Shown here in pieces: positions 44,930-55,892 of a DNA stretch of 64,000 nt (its first letter is position 1; each line of letters starts with the position of its first letter). The position numbers and the translations under genes are program-made. The notes below the pieces were generated by a model, which did not search any database, was not told where the DNA came from, and saw only the letters and a list, made by a program, of their open reading frames with translations. This DNA is from Heterohyrax brucei (lineage: Eukaryota > Chordata > Mammalia > Hyracoidea > Procaviidae), in the NCBI GenBank assembly GCA_028571685.1, contig CM053162.1, forward strand, positions 6,762,001-6,826,000. The letters run 5' to 3'.

Positions 44930-45312
44930 GTTGTCAGGTCAGAGCCATCTCACGGTGACCTCATTTATAACAATAACAACAACAACAAAAATTGCCTAGT
45001 CTTTTCTGCACCATCTTCTGTGTTCACTTTTGCAGCTTTTGCGTCAATCCATCTTGTGAAGAGTTTCTCTCATTTTAGCTGACACTCTACCAAACATAAT
45101 GCACTTTTCTAGTAATTGGTCTTTCCTTCCTGTTGTGATTCATACACATTTCATTGGTTAGTTTACATAAGCAGATGACCAGACCTTTCTTATGAGTCTT
45201 AGTCTGGGAACTCTGCTGAGACCCATCCACCACAGATGACCCTGCTGGTATCTGAAACACTAGTAGTATAACTTCTAGCATCGTAGCAACACATAAATCA
45301 TCGTAATATGAC
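44930..45312 (-). mobile_element. Antisense RTE/SINE composite
   Basis: The left part (TAGTTGTTGTCAGGTCAGAG, GTCAATCCATCTTGTGAAGA, CTCTACCAAACATAATGC) resembles the antisense RTE 3' region. The right part (GTCTTAGTCTGGGAACTCTG, GACCCATCCACCACAGATGA) is the middle of the tRNA-Gly-like SINE. A CAACAACAAC run lies inside. It may be two adjacent insertions. Confidence 0.65.
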
Positions 45313-46119
45313 AAAATAACAATATGCGGTGAATGACCAGAGAAGTTCTTCTTTGATCTGTTTTATTTAAAAAGTGGTCTACTGAGAAAGACATTTTGAA
45401 GACCATTCATCTATTTTAACTGGGCTGTCTTTATAAATTGGGGGAAAAAAATAAGCCTAAGCTACAGCGAGGTTCGGGCCTTACCCAAGGACAAAGAGGT
45501 GGGATGGCAAATAAAATGCTTTAAGCCTTTTAAGTCACACTATCATTTCAGAGAACTCCTCTATCTGGTGAATTAGGAAAATATAATAACAACAATAATG
45601 AAGACCTGGGTAAAGATGCAAACGTGACTGGAAAGGTTAGTAATTAGCTGTGCTGTGGACATTCATTAATTGTCCTCCACTGAGACAACAGCAGAAAGGG
45701 AGAGTTAGAGGGTCTTCACTGTGCACTCTTTCTTGCGCAGACCCACTTCTGGTGTCATGATCGCCATCACTCCCATGGCTTCTTCGCCTTCGTCCTAACA
45801 ATAGACACGCAGGGCCTGGAGAATGCAACTAGCTGCTACCACCACACAATGAAACCCCGCCATTCACATTCTACTGTGCTGCCACAGCTCTCGAGTGCCT
45901 AGGTGACATCTAATGCCATCATCTGAAGGTAAAGAAGAGGTAGCTGAGAGTAACCTTTGGGTATCTATAAGGAGAAACCACATGTCACCCATAGCCACTA
46001 TCAATCTAGGCCCTGTATCAGATTTTAGGGTTTTTAGAGACTCTGATTTAGTAGTTTGGGAATAGGTGGGACAAGGATATGAGATCCAACAATCACATCT
46101 GAGAACTCAGTTATTCTAC
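45313..46119. other. Single-copy stretch
   Basis: No recognised feature. Confidence 0.45.
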
Positions 46120-46606
46120 GTGCTGCGTACCTCATTGATGAGTATCGCTATGGTCACTTTCTTCGGGAACTGGTACTCTACTCGGGAAGCTATGCGCAGA
46201 TGTGAGTGCCTAGTCCACCCTTCAAAGCAATTTTAGAGCTCTTTCTGGAATGCCCACTGTGAACAGTGGCATGGTGACAAGTTTGTGAACTTAATTGTAT
46301 AGTCGTCTGTAAGGGAGTTTGTAGTCAGTAAACAAATAACTGTATTGAACGCCAGCCCTACTCACCTGATCTGGCCCCCAGTGACTTTTTCTTTGCCTGA
46401 AGATAAAGGAAATGTTGAAAGGGAGACATTTGGATGACATTCAGAACATCTAGGGTAACATGATGACAACTCTGATGGCCATTCCAAAAAAAGAGCTCCA
46501 AATTTGCTTTGAAGAGTGGACTAGGTGCTCATATCAGTGCATAGCTTCCCAAGAGGAGTACTTTGAAGGTGACTGTAGTGATATTCAGCAATGAGTTATG
46601 TGGCAC
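46120..46606. mobile_element. Mariner transposon remnant arranged as an inverted repeat
   Basis: The plus strand from about 46340 to 46590 encodes the remains of a mariner transposase C-terminus. PYSPDLAPSD is readable near 46356-46385, then, after stops, KGRHLDDIQNI and CIASQEEYFEGD. The left arm (46120-46252) is the diverged reverse complement of the right arm (46480-46606). Compare TCGGGAAGCTATGCGCAGAT with the complement of ATCAGTGCATAGCTTCCC. So the 3' ends of two mariner copies point outward. No intact frame. Confidence 0.75.
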
Positions 46607-46809
46607 TTTTTCTAGGATGACTTCATGAACTTAACTACCAGTCCTCATAGCTACAGGTTTTAAAAAATCCTTCACAGGTAATTTCCATATACAGCTCAGG
46701 TTGAGGTTTAAGAGTCACGGCACCTAAAAAAATCACAAAGCTTGGACTCTGGACTTTTGGTCTCACTTTTTACCACATCTAGTAAAAAGAGGTCTCTAGA
46801 GCGGTGCTA

Positions 46810-47362
46810 TGTCTGTTAGGTGTTCCACCAAATTGGCTCTGACTCACAGTGATACCACAAGTGAAACATCATCTTGTCCCAAGCCATCCTAACAATTGTT
46901 AACTTTGAACCCATTGTTGTAGCCACTGTGTCAGTGCATCTCATCGAGAGCCTTCTCTTTTGTGCTGACCCTCTACTTTACCGAACATGATATCCTTCTC
47001 CATGAACTTGTCCCTCCCCAGAACATGTCCAAAGTAAGTGAGACAAGTCTGCAATCCTTGCTTCTAAGGAGAATTCTGGTGTACTTCTTTCAGGACAGAT
47101 TTGTCCATTCTTCCAGCAGTTCATGACATATTCACTATTGTTTGCCAATACCATAATTGAAATGTATCAATTCCTTTTGTGTTTTGTGTTTGCCTTATTT
47201 ATTGTCCAACTTTTGCATGCATATGAGGTGATTGAAAATATGGCTTGGGTAAGGGGCACCATAGTCCTCAAAGTGACATTTTTGCTTTTTAGAACTTTAA
47301 AAAGGCCTTTCACAGAATATTTATCCAATGCTATACACCATTTTGTTTCTTTGTCTTTTAAA
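46810..47362 (-). mobile_element. RTE LINE 3' end, antisense, first part
   Basis: GTCAGTGCATCTCATCGAGA, CTTTACCGAACATGATATCC and TGTTTGCCTTATTTATTGTC follow the antisense RTE. The tract stops near a T/A-rich border at 47355-47375 and resumes at about 49330, so it was split by a later L1. Confidence 0.9.
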
Positions 47363-47419
47363 AAAATATTTTTAAGAGACTATGTAGAGTTTCATATACC
47401 CCCTCTCCCCCAGCACATC

Positions 47420-47585
47420 CAAAAGTAAATCCAGTGCCATGAAGTTAATTCTGACTCATAGCAACCCTGTAGGACAGAGTAGAACTGTCCCACAGTGTTT
47501 CCAAGGAGCACTCAGCAGATTTGAACTGCCAGTCTTATGGTTAGCAGATGTAGCACTTAACCTCTACACCACCAGAGTCTCCCCC
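47420..47585 (-). mobile_element. AfroSINE, antisense, inside the L1
   Basis: CAGTGCCATGAAGTTAATTC, GACAGAGTAGAACTGTCCCA, TTTCCAAGGAGCACTCAGCA, TTTGAACTGCCAGTCTTATG and CTCTACACCACCAGAGTCT: a nearly complete antisense copy. Confidence 0.9.
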
Positions 47586-48322
47586 TCCCTCAAATACATA
47601 GTTTTCCCTATTATCAACATGTTGTATTTATACTGTTCATTTGTTACATTTGATGAACTAATATTGATACATGATTATCAATTAAAGCCCACAGTTTATG
47701 TTAAAGTTCACTCTGTTTTATATAGTTGTACAGGCTTTGACGAATGCACAACATGGTAGGCTCACCACGACAGAATCCTACATAACAGCTTCACCACCCT
47801 AAAAATGGCCTGTGTTCCACCTATTCATCCCTCTCCACCTACCCTAGGACCCTTTGTGACCATTGATCCTTTTATAGTTTTGCCATTATCAGCTTGGTAA
47901 ATAGTTGAAATCATATGTATTTAATATTGCTCCATGTCTCTTTGGTGCCTTGATAACCCATTTATTTTTGTGACTGAATAATGCCTAATTGTAATCATGT
48001 ACCACAATTTGTTTATTCCCCTTGCACCTCGGTGGCTTCTGGTTTTTGATAACTGTTGTCAAAATTCTACACACATTTGTGTGCGTATTTTTCATGGAAA
48101 TACATCTTCAGCTTCTTTGGGTGGATACCTAGAAGTCTAATTGCTGCATCGTATAGTTAGCCTATATGGCTAGCTTTAAAAGAAACTGCCAGATTGTCTC
48201 CTGAGTGCTGTGCAATTTGCTTTCCTTCCAGCAATAAACGACAAATTTCTGTTGCTCTGCGTCTTCACTAACTTTTGATGTCATCAGTATTGAGAATTTT
48301 AGCCATTCTAGTAGGTGGAAAT

Positions 48323-48477
48323 TGTGGTGGCATTGTGGCTAAGTGCTATGGCTGCTAACAACCAAGTCAGCAGTTTAAGTCCACCAGGTGCTTCTTGGAA
48401 ACCCTATGTGGTAGTTCTATTCTATCAATAGGGTTGCTGTAAGTCAGAGTTGATTCAATGATGAGTTTTTTTTTAAC
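48323..48477 (+). mobile_element. AfroSINE, sense, inside the L1
   Basis: GTGGTGGCATTGTGGCTAAG, GCAGTTTAAGTCCACCAGGT, GCTTCTTGGAAACCCTATGT, GGGTTGCTGTAAGTCAGAGT and a T-run tail. Confidence 0.9.
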
Positions 48478-48503
48478 AGGTATATAGTGGCATTACATTG
48501 TTT

Positions 48504-48923
48504 TACTTTGAAATTGACATACGATATAGAGTGTTTCTGTGTGTGTGTGTTTATATGTGTATATATACATATATATATACACATATATACATATATATAC
48601 ATGTATACACATATATATACATATATATGTGTATATATATACATATACATATACACACATATATACATATATATACATACATACTTATATATACATACAT
48701 ATATACATATATACACATACATATATACATGTATACATATATATACATGTATACATATGCATGTATACATATGCATGTATACATATACATACATGCATAC
48801 ATACATATATATACATACATACATATACATACATATATATACATACATACATACATACATATGTATATATATATATACACACACACACAGAAACACTCTA
48901 TATCGTATGTCAATTTCAAAGTA
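48504..48923. repeat. 420-bp palindrome: 47-bp perfect arms around a TA/CA tract
   Basis: The arms at 48504-48550 and 48877-48923 are exact reverse complements (each contains CATACGATATAGAGTGTTTC or its complement and ends in a TG/CA run). The 326 bp between them are almost entirely alternating pyrimidine-purine (TATACATA, TACATGTATAC), which are themselves locally self-complementary. The many frames of 130-188 codons in this tract, on both strands, encode only Tyr-Ile-His/Cys repeats and are not genes. Confidence 0.97.
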
Positions 48924-48956
48924 TATATATATATATACACACACACACTTATTTTT

Positions 48957-49138
48957 CATCTGGAAACCCTGGTGGTGTATCATTTAAGCACTACAGTTCA
49001 TTCTTTGTTTCTATGTAAAACAAATGAGAAGGTCAGCAGTTCAAATCTGCCAGGCACTCCCTAGAAATGCTCTAGTTCTACTCTTACCTACAGGGTCACT
49101 ATTATTGAGAATCAACTTGATAGAAGTGGGTGTGCTTT
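48957..49138 (+). mobile_element. AfroSINE, sense, inside the L1
   Basis: CATCTGGAAACCCTGGTGGT, ATGAGAAGGTCAGCAGTTCA, AATCTGCCAGGCACTCCCTA and AATCAACTTGATAGAAGTGG keep the SINE order. A short unrelated stretch interrupts the head. Confidence 0.85.
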
Positions 49139-49330
49139 TTAGTTATTTACGGTCTGTATATCTTTTTTGGTAAGGTACCCGTTCGGTTCTTTCTTCCTTT
49201 TGTAATTGGGTTGTTGATTTTCTTATTGTTGAGTTTAAGAGCCCTTTGTATATTTTGGATATAGTTCTTTATCAGATAAATGGATTGCAAACATTTTCTC
49301 CCAGTCTGTGGCTTATTTTTTCATTCTTTG

Positions 49331-49602
49331 ATTTGTTAACTACTGCTTCCATAGCTATTTGTCGTTGATTCAAAAAGAATAAAATCCTTGACAACTTCAA
49401 TCTCTTGCCGTTCATCATGCTGTTTTTTATTGGCCCAGCTGTATTTTAATTTGCTTTGTGTTCAGTTGTGATCCATAGTGAATGCTGTGGTCTTTTACAT
49501 CTATGTAGTCCTTTCATATTCTTTTGATGCTTTCTGTGTCATTCAATTTTTTAATAAGATAATGGGAAATGAGTTCGGACCCATGGTTAACACAACACTA
49601 AA
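49331..49602 (-). mobile_element. RTE LINE, antisense, second part
   Basis: ACTACTGCTTCCATAGCTAT, AAAATCCTTGACAACTTCAA and GAATGCTGTGGTCTTTTACA match the RTE sequence directly following the point at which the 46.8-47.36 kb part ends, using the copy at 60.5-60.7 kb as guide. Confidence 0.8.
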
Positions 49603-49869
49603 TTGTGACTCTCCCAGAGACTGCAGAGCCTTTTTTGTAAGGGTCAATAGTCTTCCCTGAGTTTTGCCTTCAAACGGTATACTGTGCTGAACCATTCTTT
49701 AATAATAATCTGACTAAGATACACAGACTTAAACCTTTCTTGGACCCATTTTGTTTTCTAATTTCTGCCTTAGCGTCATGTTGTAAGTTAATATACTTGA
49801 TCTTCTGGCATCAGGAAGTTCTGCATAGTTTGACTTGGGTCACACTTTGTTCAGATATAAGGAGGTCCC
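49603..49869. other. Unassigned stretch
   Basis: No clear repeat; it may contain more diverged RTE. Confidence 0.35.
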
Positions 49870-50055
49870 TTGAAGTCTGTGGAAACCCTGGTGGTGTAGT
49901 GGTTAAGTACTACCGGCTGCTAGCCATAGTCAGCAGTCAGAATCCACAGCTGCTCCTTGGAAACCCTGTGGTATGGTTCTATTCTGTCCTATGGGGTCTC
50001 TATGAATCAGACTCAACTTGACATCAGGGGGTTGGCTTTTGGTTTTGAAATTTGT
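49870..50055 (+). mobile_element. AfroSINE with imperfect target-site duplication
   Basis: A nearly complete sense copy: CCTGGTGGTGTAGTGGTTAA, CAGTCAGAATCCACAGCTGC, CCTTGGAAACCCTGTGG, CTATGAATCAGACTCAACTT. Flanks TTGAAGTCTGT and TTGAAATTTGT agree at 9 of 11 bases. Confidence 0.9.
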
Positions 50056-50752
50056 ATTCTTCTCATTTACTAAGAGGTTCCAGAACCAGCATAGGATGAC
50101 AGAAGAAAGAAAACAAAAAGACATCTTTGAAATCAGAGTTTCTCTGCTCTTCCTTCTCCCACAGTGGGTACTCGCTTAAGTCTCTGGCTCCGTGATGCCA
50201 GAAAGGGAAGTTGACCACCCATTTTGAAGGGTTGCCAACCTCTCCCTCTAGGAAATCAGAAGATGACTTTGCAGGATGGGCAGGCGTAACATTTATGCTT
50301 TATAAAGAAATGCTTTCCACTTCTTAGTGTAGCAGAAAATAGTTAGGCCTTGCAGCTCCCAGCTCCACCAAGTGCTGAATATTTTTCCTGTTGGTAGGAT
50401 GCAGACATCTATGTTTTGGGATAAAAGAACAGGAAGCAAATTTTTTTTTTTTTTAAATTCTAAGACTTTTTTAAATAGCATTTCTCTTCCACATCAAGTC
50501 CTCATCTGATAAACAGAAATTTTGGGGGGGAAAATGAATACTATGGCAGAGAGAAGATGGTCCAGTCAGCACCTTCTTGGGAAATTCCCAAACCAGGGGG
50601 GGCAAAGAAATAGTAATATCACTTTCCATTCCTGATGGTGTTATTACAATGGCTTCTACAATAGCAATCATCTCAACATTCTCAAATATTTCTACATCTA
50701 CCTATATTGCTGTAACTACTGTCTTCTTGGATTTATTAAGAGACACTATGGG
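50056..50752. other. Single-copy stretch
   Basis: T-run at about 50440-50454. No gene recognised. Confidence 0.45.
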
Positions 50753-50753
50753 G

Positions 50754-50948
50754 AAGAATGGTACCTGTGTGGTGAAGGAGTCAGAAGGCCTGGTTTTAAA
50801 CCATGGCTTTGACACTCAATAGCTGTATCACCTCAAGCATGTTGTTCAATCTCTTTGTGTTTCAGTATTCTCGTCTGTTGAAAGGGCAAAATAATAGTAG
50901 CTTGCCTTATAAGGTTGCTGTGATGATTGAATGAGTTAATTCCTAAAA
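50754..50948 (+). repeat. MIR SINE, sense
   Basis: GAGTCAGAAGGCCTGGTTTT, CAATAGCTGTATCACCTCAA, GTTCAATCTCTTTGTGTTTC and GGTTGCTGTGATGATTGAAT: a long, fairly well kept MIR. Confidence 0.85.
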
Positions 50949-52802
50949 AGGTCTTTAGAGAATGCCTGTAATAACTCTATGAATTTAAGCTATTATTGTT
51001 ATTTTATAAATTTTCACTTAAAAACATTTTATGTAACTTGCAGGAAAAATTACGTTGTTTCTGTAAGTGAGACCAAAGATGTCTTTCATGATGACCCATT
51101 TATTTAGTGACAAATGCTGAGTCTAAAATCTAGGTCCTGAGAACATTATTCGTATTGTGTGTAGAGGTTTCCAAACTATACAAAGGGGGGTAGGAATGGA
51201 GTCTTAGAACAGCTATGGTTTGAAGCCTCACTACTCACTTTAGACAGAACAATTCAAGAATAATGCCTTATTTACTGACTTACTTATTTGTCATATCTTA
51301 AGCTTTCTTCTGAATAGTTTTCCTAAGTTTTATTTTATTTCTATTGTGAATTAAGGACAATTTTACAGTCTATATTATATTGCCATATAACACCCAAAAC
51401 TTTCACCTCTATGCTCTTCTATTTTTAAACTTAAATTTAAACAGTGTTTGTAGACTGTCCTGTCTAACTCCCTTACATAAGGATAACATTCATGTCCTTA
51501 ACGATAGGACACAATTTCCCAGAACTGACAGCGACCATGAACTGTATTTATATGTTAATTCTATCAGAAGAGATGACATGGCGTGAAAACCAGTGTTTGT
51601 CAGACTACAAGGAGCTTCTGAAGCAATTTACATCACAACTCTGAGGCTTATGTTGTGCCTGGTACAGTTGTGTGACCTGGTGGGGAACGGTTACTGAGGA
51701 CACAGGGCTATGGAGGAAGATTTCTACCAGCTAGTTATCAATCCACAGAGAAGCCAAGGACTAGGAAGAGCCTGGGATCAGAGTTTGGGAAGAAAACATA
51801 AAATCCTACCATTTTTAACACACATTCTTCCTAAGCCCTTGACCTAATCTGTGTCCAGTCCTTATACCATCTATACAAAGAACACTCTCTTGTATACTCC
51901 TAGGGTGCTGAGCTAGATTAGCTTTTAGTAGGTAAAATATTTCTCCAAATATCTTCTTAAGTAAAACATGTTTATTAGCACTTGTTTGTTTGTTCTTTCT
52001 GGCACAGGAACTGGAAAGGACAGTAGGCCGGGGGCGGGGAAGATAGGCAGAAAACAAGGCTGGGGACGAGTTAGCTTCACCCTTAGTACTGGTAAGACAG
52101 TCTTTGGTCTGATACAGCCTTCATTTTCTAGTTGGAAGGTTAAAATTATTAGGAAAAGCAGCTGTCCTTAACAAAGCAGGGGGATGTAGACAGCACTTCA
52201 CCCTTGTCTAGTGGGCCACTAGAAGCATAGGAGCCAGGGGAGAAGAAGGGGTATGCATGCAGAGGTCCATAACAGTGTACAGAGCTCAGATACATCTTCC
52301 TGTGAAAACCTGAGATCACTTTTTGTGCATCTGTGTATCTCTCTTTCTGTTATTTGGCTTTTTGTTGTTTGTTTGTTTCCAGTAAGTATAACTGGTCTTC
52401 GTGGAGAAACACACAAACAAGTTTATGAGCCACATCTGGAGCTGGTAGAAGGAATGTCCTGATCATGCATTGCAGACAATACAGTGCTGATTTTTGCAAG
52501 GGAAGTGAGTACTGCATTGTGGGAGCTTAGCAGAAGACAGAGTTGGTATCTGTAAGTCTGTGTTGGCCTTGGCTGACCTGAACAAGTGAGGACATTTCAT
52601 TCAGAAGCTGAGAGAGAAACCGTGGAAGTTTCTTTGGGCCTGGAAGGAGGCAGCTTTGATGGACAATCTGGGTTTTGCATATCCCAAAGATAGTGATCTG
52701 TGTAGCCACACCCCAGCAGATGTCACTGTGAGAAAATAAATCAAATTCCAACTCTGACTGAAAGTAGACCAACAACGGTTGAAGAGGGGTTAGTGGACAG
52801 CT
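50949..52802. other. Single-copy stretch
   Basis: About 1.9 kb with no repeat or gene I can support. Confidence 0.45.
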
Positions 52803-52803
52803 A

Positions 52804-53000
52804 ATATGAGCTAGGACCTAGTATGTGTGCTATCTGTCAAACCTCTTCGTTATACAATGAGGGAGTGTGGAATTCTGTTTTACGCAAGAGAATGTGGCCT
52901 CAGATAAGAGAGTTACTAACTGGCTCCAGGGTACACAACTTTTCAAAGTGCAAATGTTGAGGGAAAATCCAGACCAGTCTGATTCTGCAGCCCATTCACC
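52804..53000 (-). repeat. MIR-like SINE, antisense
   Basis: TGAGCTAGGACCTAGTATGT, CGTTATACAATGAGGGAGTG and AACTGGCTCCAGGGTACACA resemble the antisense MIR. Confidence 0.5.
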
Positions 53001-53091
53001 TTCCACAGCACCCTGGAGCAATGGGTGCTGTGCAACTAGTGCTAAAATGACACCTTTAAAAAGAACTTAATATGTGACAGGCACTTTGTGT

Positions 53092-53242
53092 TATTTTTCT
53101 AATGCTCATCATATCCTGACAAAATATGTAAAGTTATTACATTACTTTCAGACAAGAAAAACTGAGGCTTAGAATGTTTACTAGTCTGATGTAGTTAATA
53201 CCTGAGCCAGGATCAGAACCCTTAGTCTTTTGAATCCAGGAC
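53092..53242 (-). repeat. MIR SINE, antisense
   Basis: AATGCTCATCATATCCTGAC, GACAAGAAAAACTGAGGCTT and CTGAGCCAGGATCAGAACCC follow the antisense MIR core and head. Confidence 0.7.
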
Positions 53243-53409
53243 TAGAATTTTAAACTGGATTTTCTCTATGGAGTGATGTCTCTTGATTTTCCTGCTCAGT
53301 TGTTGCTCATAGGTGTTCAGAATTGAGTAAATGTATATTTGAGCAAGAATATCGATGTGTGAATATGACACCTGAATGAGTGTGTGTATACAAATACACT
53401 GGGAAATTC

Positions 53410-53625
53410 TATCTTGTGTTGAGTGCCAACTATGCACAAAATTCTGCGATATTTTAAATATTTACAACAACTATACAAAGTAGGTGATATCACAGGAGAT
53501 TACTGAACTCATTTTCAAATACGAAAGCTGAAACTTAGAATGAAATTGTCAAGTTCACAAAGTTAGTGAAGACTGCCACAATTCAAACCTAATGCCATTT
53601 GATTAAAATAATTGCACACTTTTTT
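53410..53625 (-). repeat. MIR SINE, antisense
   Basis: TGAGTGCCAACTATGCACAA, TTTACAACAACTATACAAAG, GAAAGCTGAAACTTAGAATG and AATTCAAACCTAATGCCATT: a long antisense MIR. Confidence 0.75.
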
Positions 53626-54471
53626 TTCTCTGCTGGTTGCCTTTGTAGAAATTGATCCTAAAGAGACTTCATAGAGAGACGACGAGATCTCCAACATAAA
53701 AGCTTCTGAAGCACATTACAAAATAAATTTACAAATGTTCAATGACTGCATATTTTTAGTCAACACATTCAGATCACAGAAAACCTAGCCTAGGCTTAGA
53801 AGAGAGTTTATACTCATAATTACATTATACAGAGGAAGAGTCTTGGAAAAAGCATTTTTTTCCTAGGGGTTTCAAAATTTCCTCCAAGCAACTCTTTCGA
53901 AAAGACTTATTAGAATTTATTTTCAATTATACACCAGAATAAGCTGTCTGCAGTATAGTTAACTTTCAATTTCAACCAATTTTCGAGGCATTCAATCATG
54001 GACGCCACAGTGATTAAGAATTTATGTTGCAAAACAATTCCCGCTTTGCAACAATGCAATCAAACAGATCTACAACTCATAACATATTATCCAGTGCTTT
54101 TCCAGTTCACTGGTGAAGTGAAATAGAATTTACCAACCATCCTCTTCACCCATTGCGCTCTAAGCTCATTTGCAAACAGATCTGCTACTCAAAATAGCTT
54201 GCAAGGGGGCTTTGGTTCTGCAAAGCCTGGAAGAGATAGAGTCAGGCTGCTTTGTATATTCATGACTCTGGGCTGTCTCATTTCTTCCCTCTGCTTCTCC
54301 CATGCATTGGCTGAGTCTACCATAACAGGAGGATGGAAATCCCTTCCTACACAACTCTGAAATTTCTTTCCGTGGTGTAAGTTCTGATTCATTAGGAAGA
54401 CCAAAACAGGTTTTATGTCCAGCTGTTTGCTCTTCTAGACAGCATGGCTGTGAATGACTGAGAGACAGAAA
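53626..54471. other. Single-copy stretch
   Basis: No recognised repeat or gene. The minus-strand frame at 54166-54549 gains its length from the adjacent GT tract. Confidence 0.45.
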
Positions 54472-54507
54472 GTGTGTGTGTGTGTGCGCGTGCGCATGTG
54501 CGTGCGT

Positions 54508-54546
<39 letters not shown>

Positions 54547-54554
54547 CACACATG
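54472..54554. repeat. 83-bp alternating purine-pyrimidine tract (Z-DNA-prone)
   Basis: (GT)n, then a GCGCGTGCGCATGTGCGTGC core, then (GT)n and TATACACACATG, all strictly alternating without a break. The GC-containing core makes it a stronger Z-DNA candidate than plain (GT)n. Confidence 0.9.
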
Positions 54555-55562
54555 AGAGAAAGACAAAAACACCTAGATGAAATGCTGAGACAAATCTGCA
54601 GCCAACTTAAACTCTTTATTGGGAAGTTTAGAAGATAAAACAATTTTGAGACATTTATAGAAAACTCTAAGTTTCAGAGATTAAGTCAAATCGTAATAAT
54701 CATTACTGTAAGGTGTCACTTTCAACTTAATTTATTAAACACTAAGTTTAATTTGGGCTTAGAGGCTTGAGAATGACAGGTAAAATGGATGAATAAGATG
54801 AACAACCTCTTAAAGAAGGATGGCTTTTTCTGACTGATGTGAAGTCTTCAGTGGCACTAAATGAAAGAAGGAAGGTATCTCTTCTGGTAGTAGACGTTTT
54901 ACAAAACACAAGAGTATAAATCAGAACCCAATTATGAGAAATACTTCAAGTGGACTCAGTTGAGTTCTCTCCCTTCCTGATTCCTCAGCTTGTGGAAAAA
55001 AGGAAGAGAATGCCAGACATTTGACTCTCTAAACACATGCTGGATACAACAGGTAGGGAATAAATGTATTAAGACAAGTAGATGCTCTAAGCCAAGATAC
55101 CCAAGCATGATGCAGATTAAAGGAAGTGCTGTGGCAGCTCTGCACATTTATTCCAGAGAAATAGGCAAAGAATAAATTAGAAAAAAACTAAGGAACTGTG
55201 CTTATAAATGTCAAAAGAAGAACAGTGGAAGAAAACTTAACTTGAAATGTATAAAAACATTTTCCATGACTGCTTTGTTCTGTACAATGACTTTATAAAC
55301 GTATGAATACAATATAAGTCAAGATCTGAAAGAAAAGCTTTGTGAATCAACAGACTGAGATAAAAAAAAGTAGTAAGACATAGATCTCAGACACAAACTA
55401 AAGATCACTTCAGGACTAACCAACTAGGAACCAGACAAGGATATAGCAGATGAATTCTGATCGGACACGGCAAATTTAGAAGAGAATTTCAAATTCTTAC
55501 AGAACAAAGACTTTCTAGATCCACTGAGGCTGGAGAAACTCTTGAATGTGTCATTTTGAAAT
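54555..55562. other. Single-copy stretch
   Basis: No recognised feature. Confidence 0.45.
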
Positions 55563-55564
55563 TT

Positions 55565-55892
55565 TCTGTATATGCAATATGCGTATATTATTGTGCTTTA
55601 GATGAAGTTTTACAGAGCAAAGTAAGTTTTCATTAAACAATTTTGTGACATTGGTTGCCAACCTCTTGACCTGTTAACGCTCTTCCTTCTTGACACTGTG
55701 TTCACCATTCCAGCTTTTCTGCCCCCTCTTGTTTTTTCATCCTAGCTGCTGGGCTGATCTGCCTTGGTCTAATTTTGCTTTATGGACTTGTCTAATCTTT
55801 GCCTGAAGCATAGAACCTCAGGAGTGACATCACTACTGAACTATAAACTTGTCTCAGGGTTTCTCTAGTCTCTGTCAGACCACATGAAGAAA
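55565..55892 (-). mobile_element. L1 3' UTR fragment, antisense
   Basis: ATTGTGCTTTAGATGAAGTT, TTACAGAGCAAAGTAAGTTT, ATTTTGTGACATTGGTTGCC, CTAATCTTTGCCTGAAGCAT and TTCTCTAGTCTCTGTCAGAC: the antisense 3' UTR of the elephant-type L1, from a different subfamily than the two long copies above. Confidence 0.75.

Larger units (their letters stand above)
47363..49330 (-). mobile_element. L1 LINE 3' end, antisense, inserted in the RTE and split by three SINEs
   Basis: L1 3'-UTR and ORF2-end sequence in antisense: GGCTTTGACGAATGCACAAC, TCTTTGGGTGGATACCTAGA, AGCCATTCTAGTAGG, then after the SINEs and palindrome ATTGGGTTGTTGATTTTCTT and ATATAGTTCTTTATCAGATA. The tail side is near 47363-47390. Interruptions lie at 47420-47585, 48325-48475, 48504-48923 and 48957-49138. 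Confidence 0.8.

Noticed and set aside
48444..49064. Long open frames (up to 188 codons) on both strands with Tyr-Ile-Cys/His repeats
   Set aside because: They are translations of the alternating TA/CA/TG tract, open in nearly every frame because the repeat has few stops. No start context, domain or unique sequence.
54166..54549. 127-codon minus-strand frame
   Set aside because: Its N-terminal third is Thr-His repeats from the GT tract; the rest has no recognisable feature.
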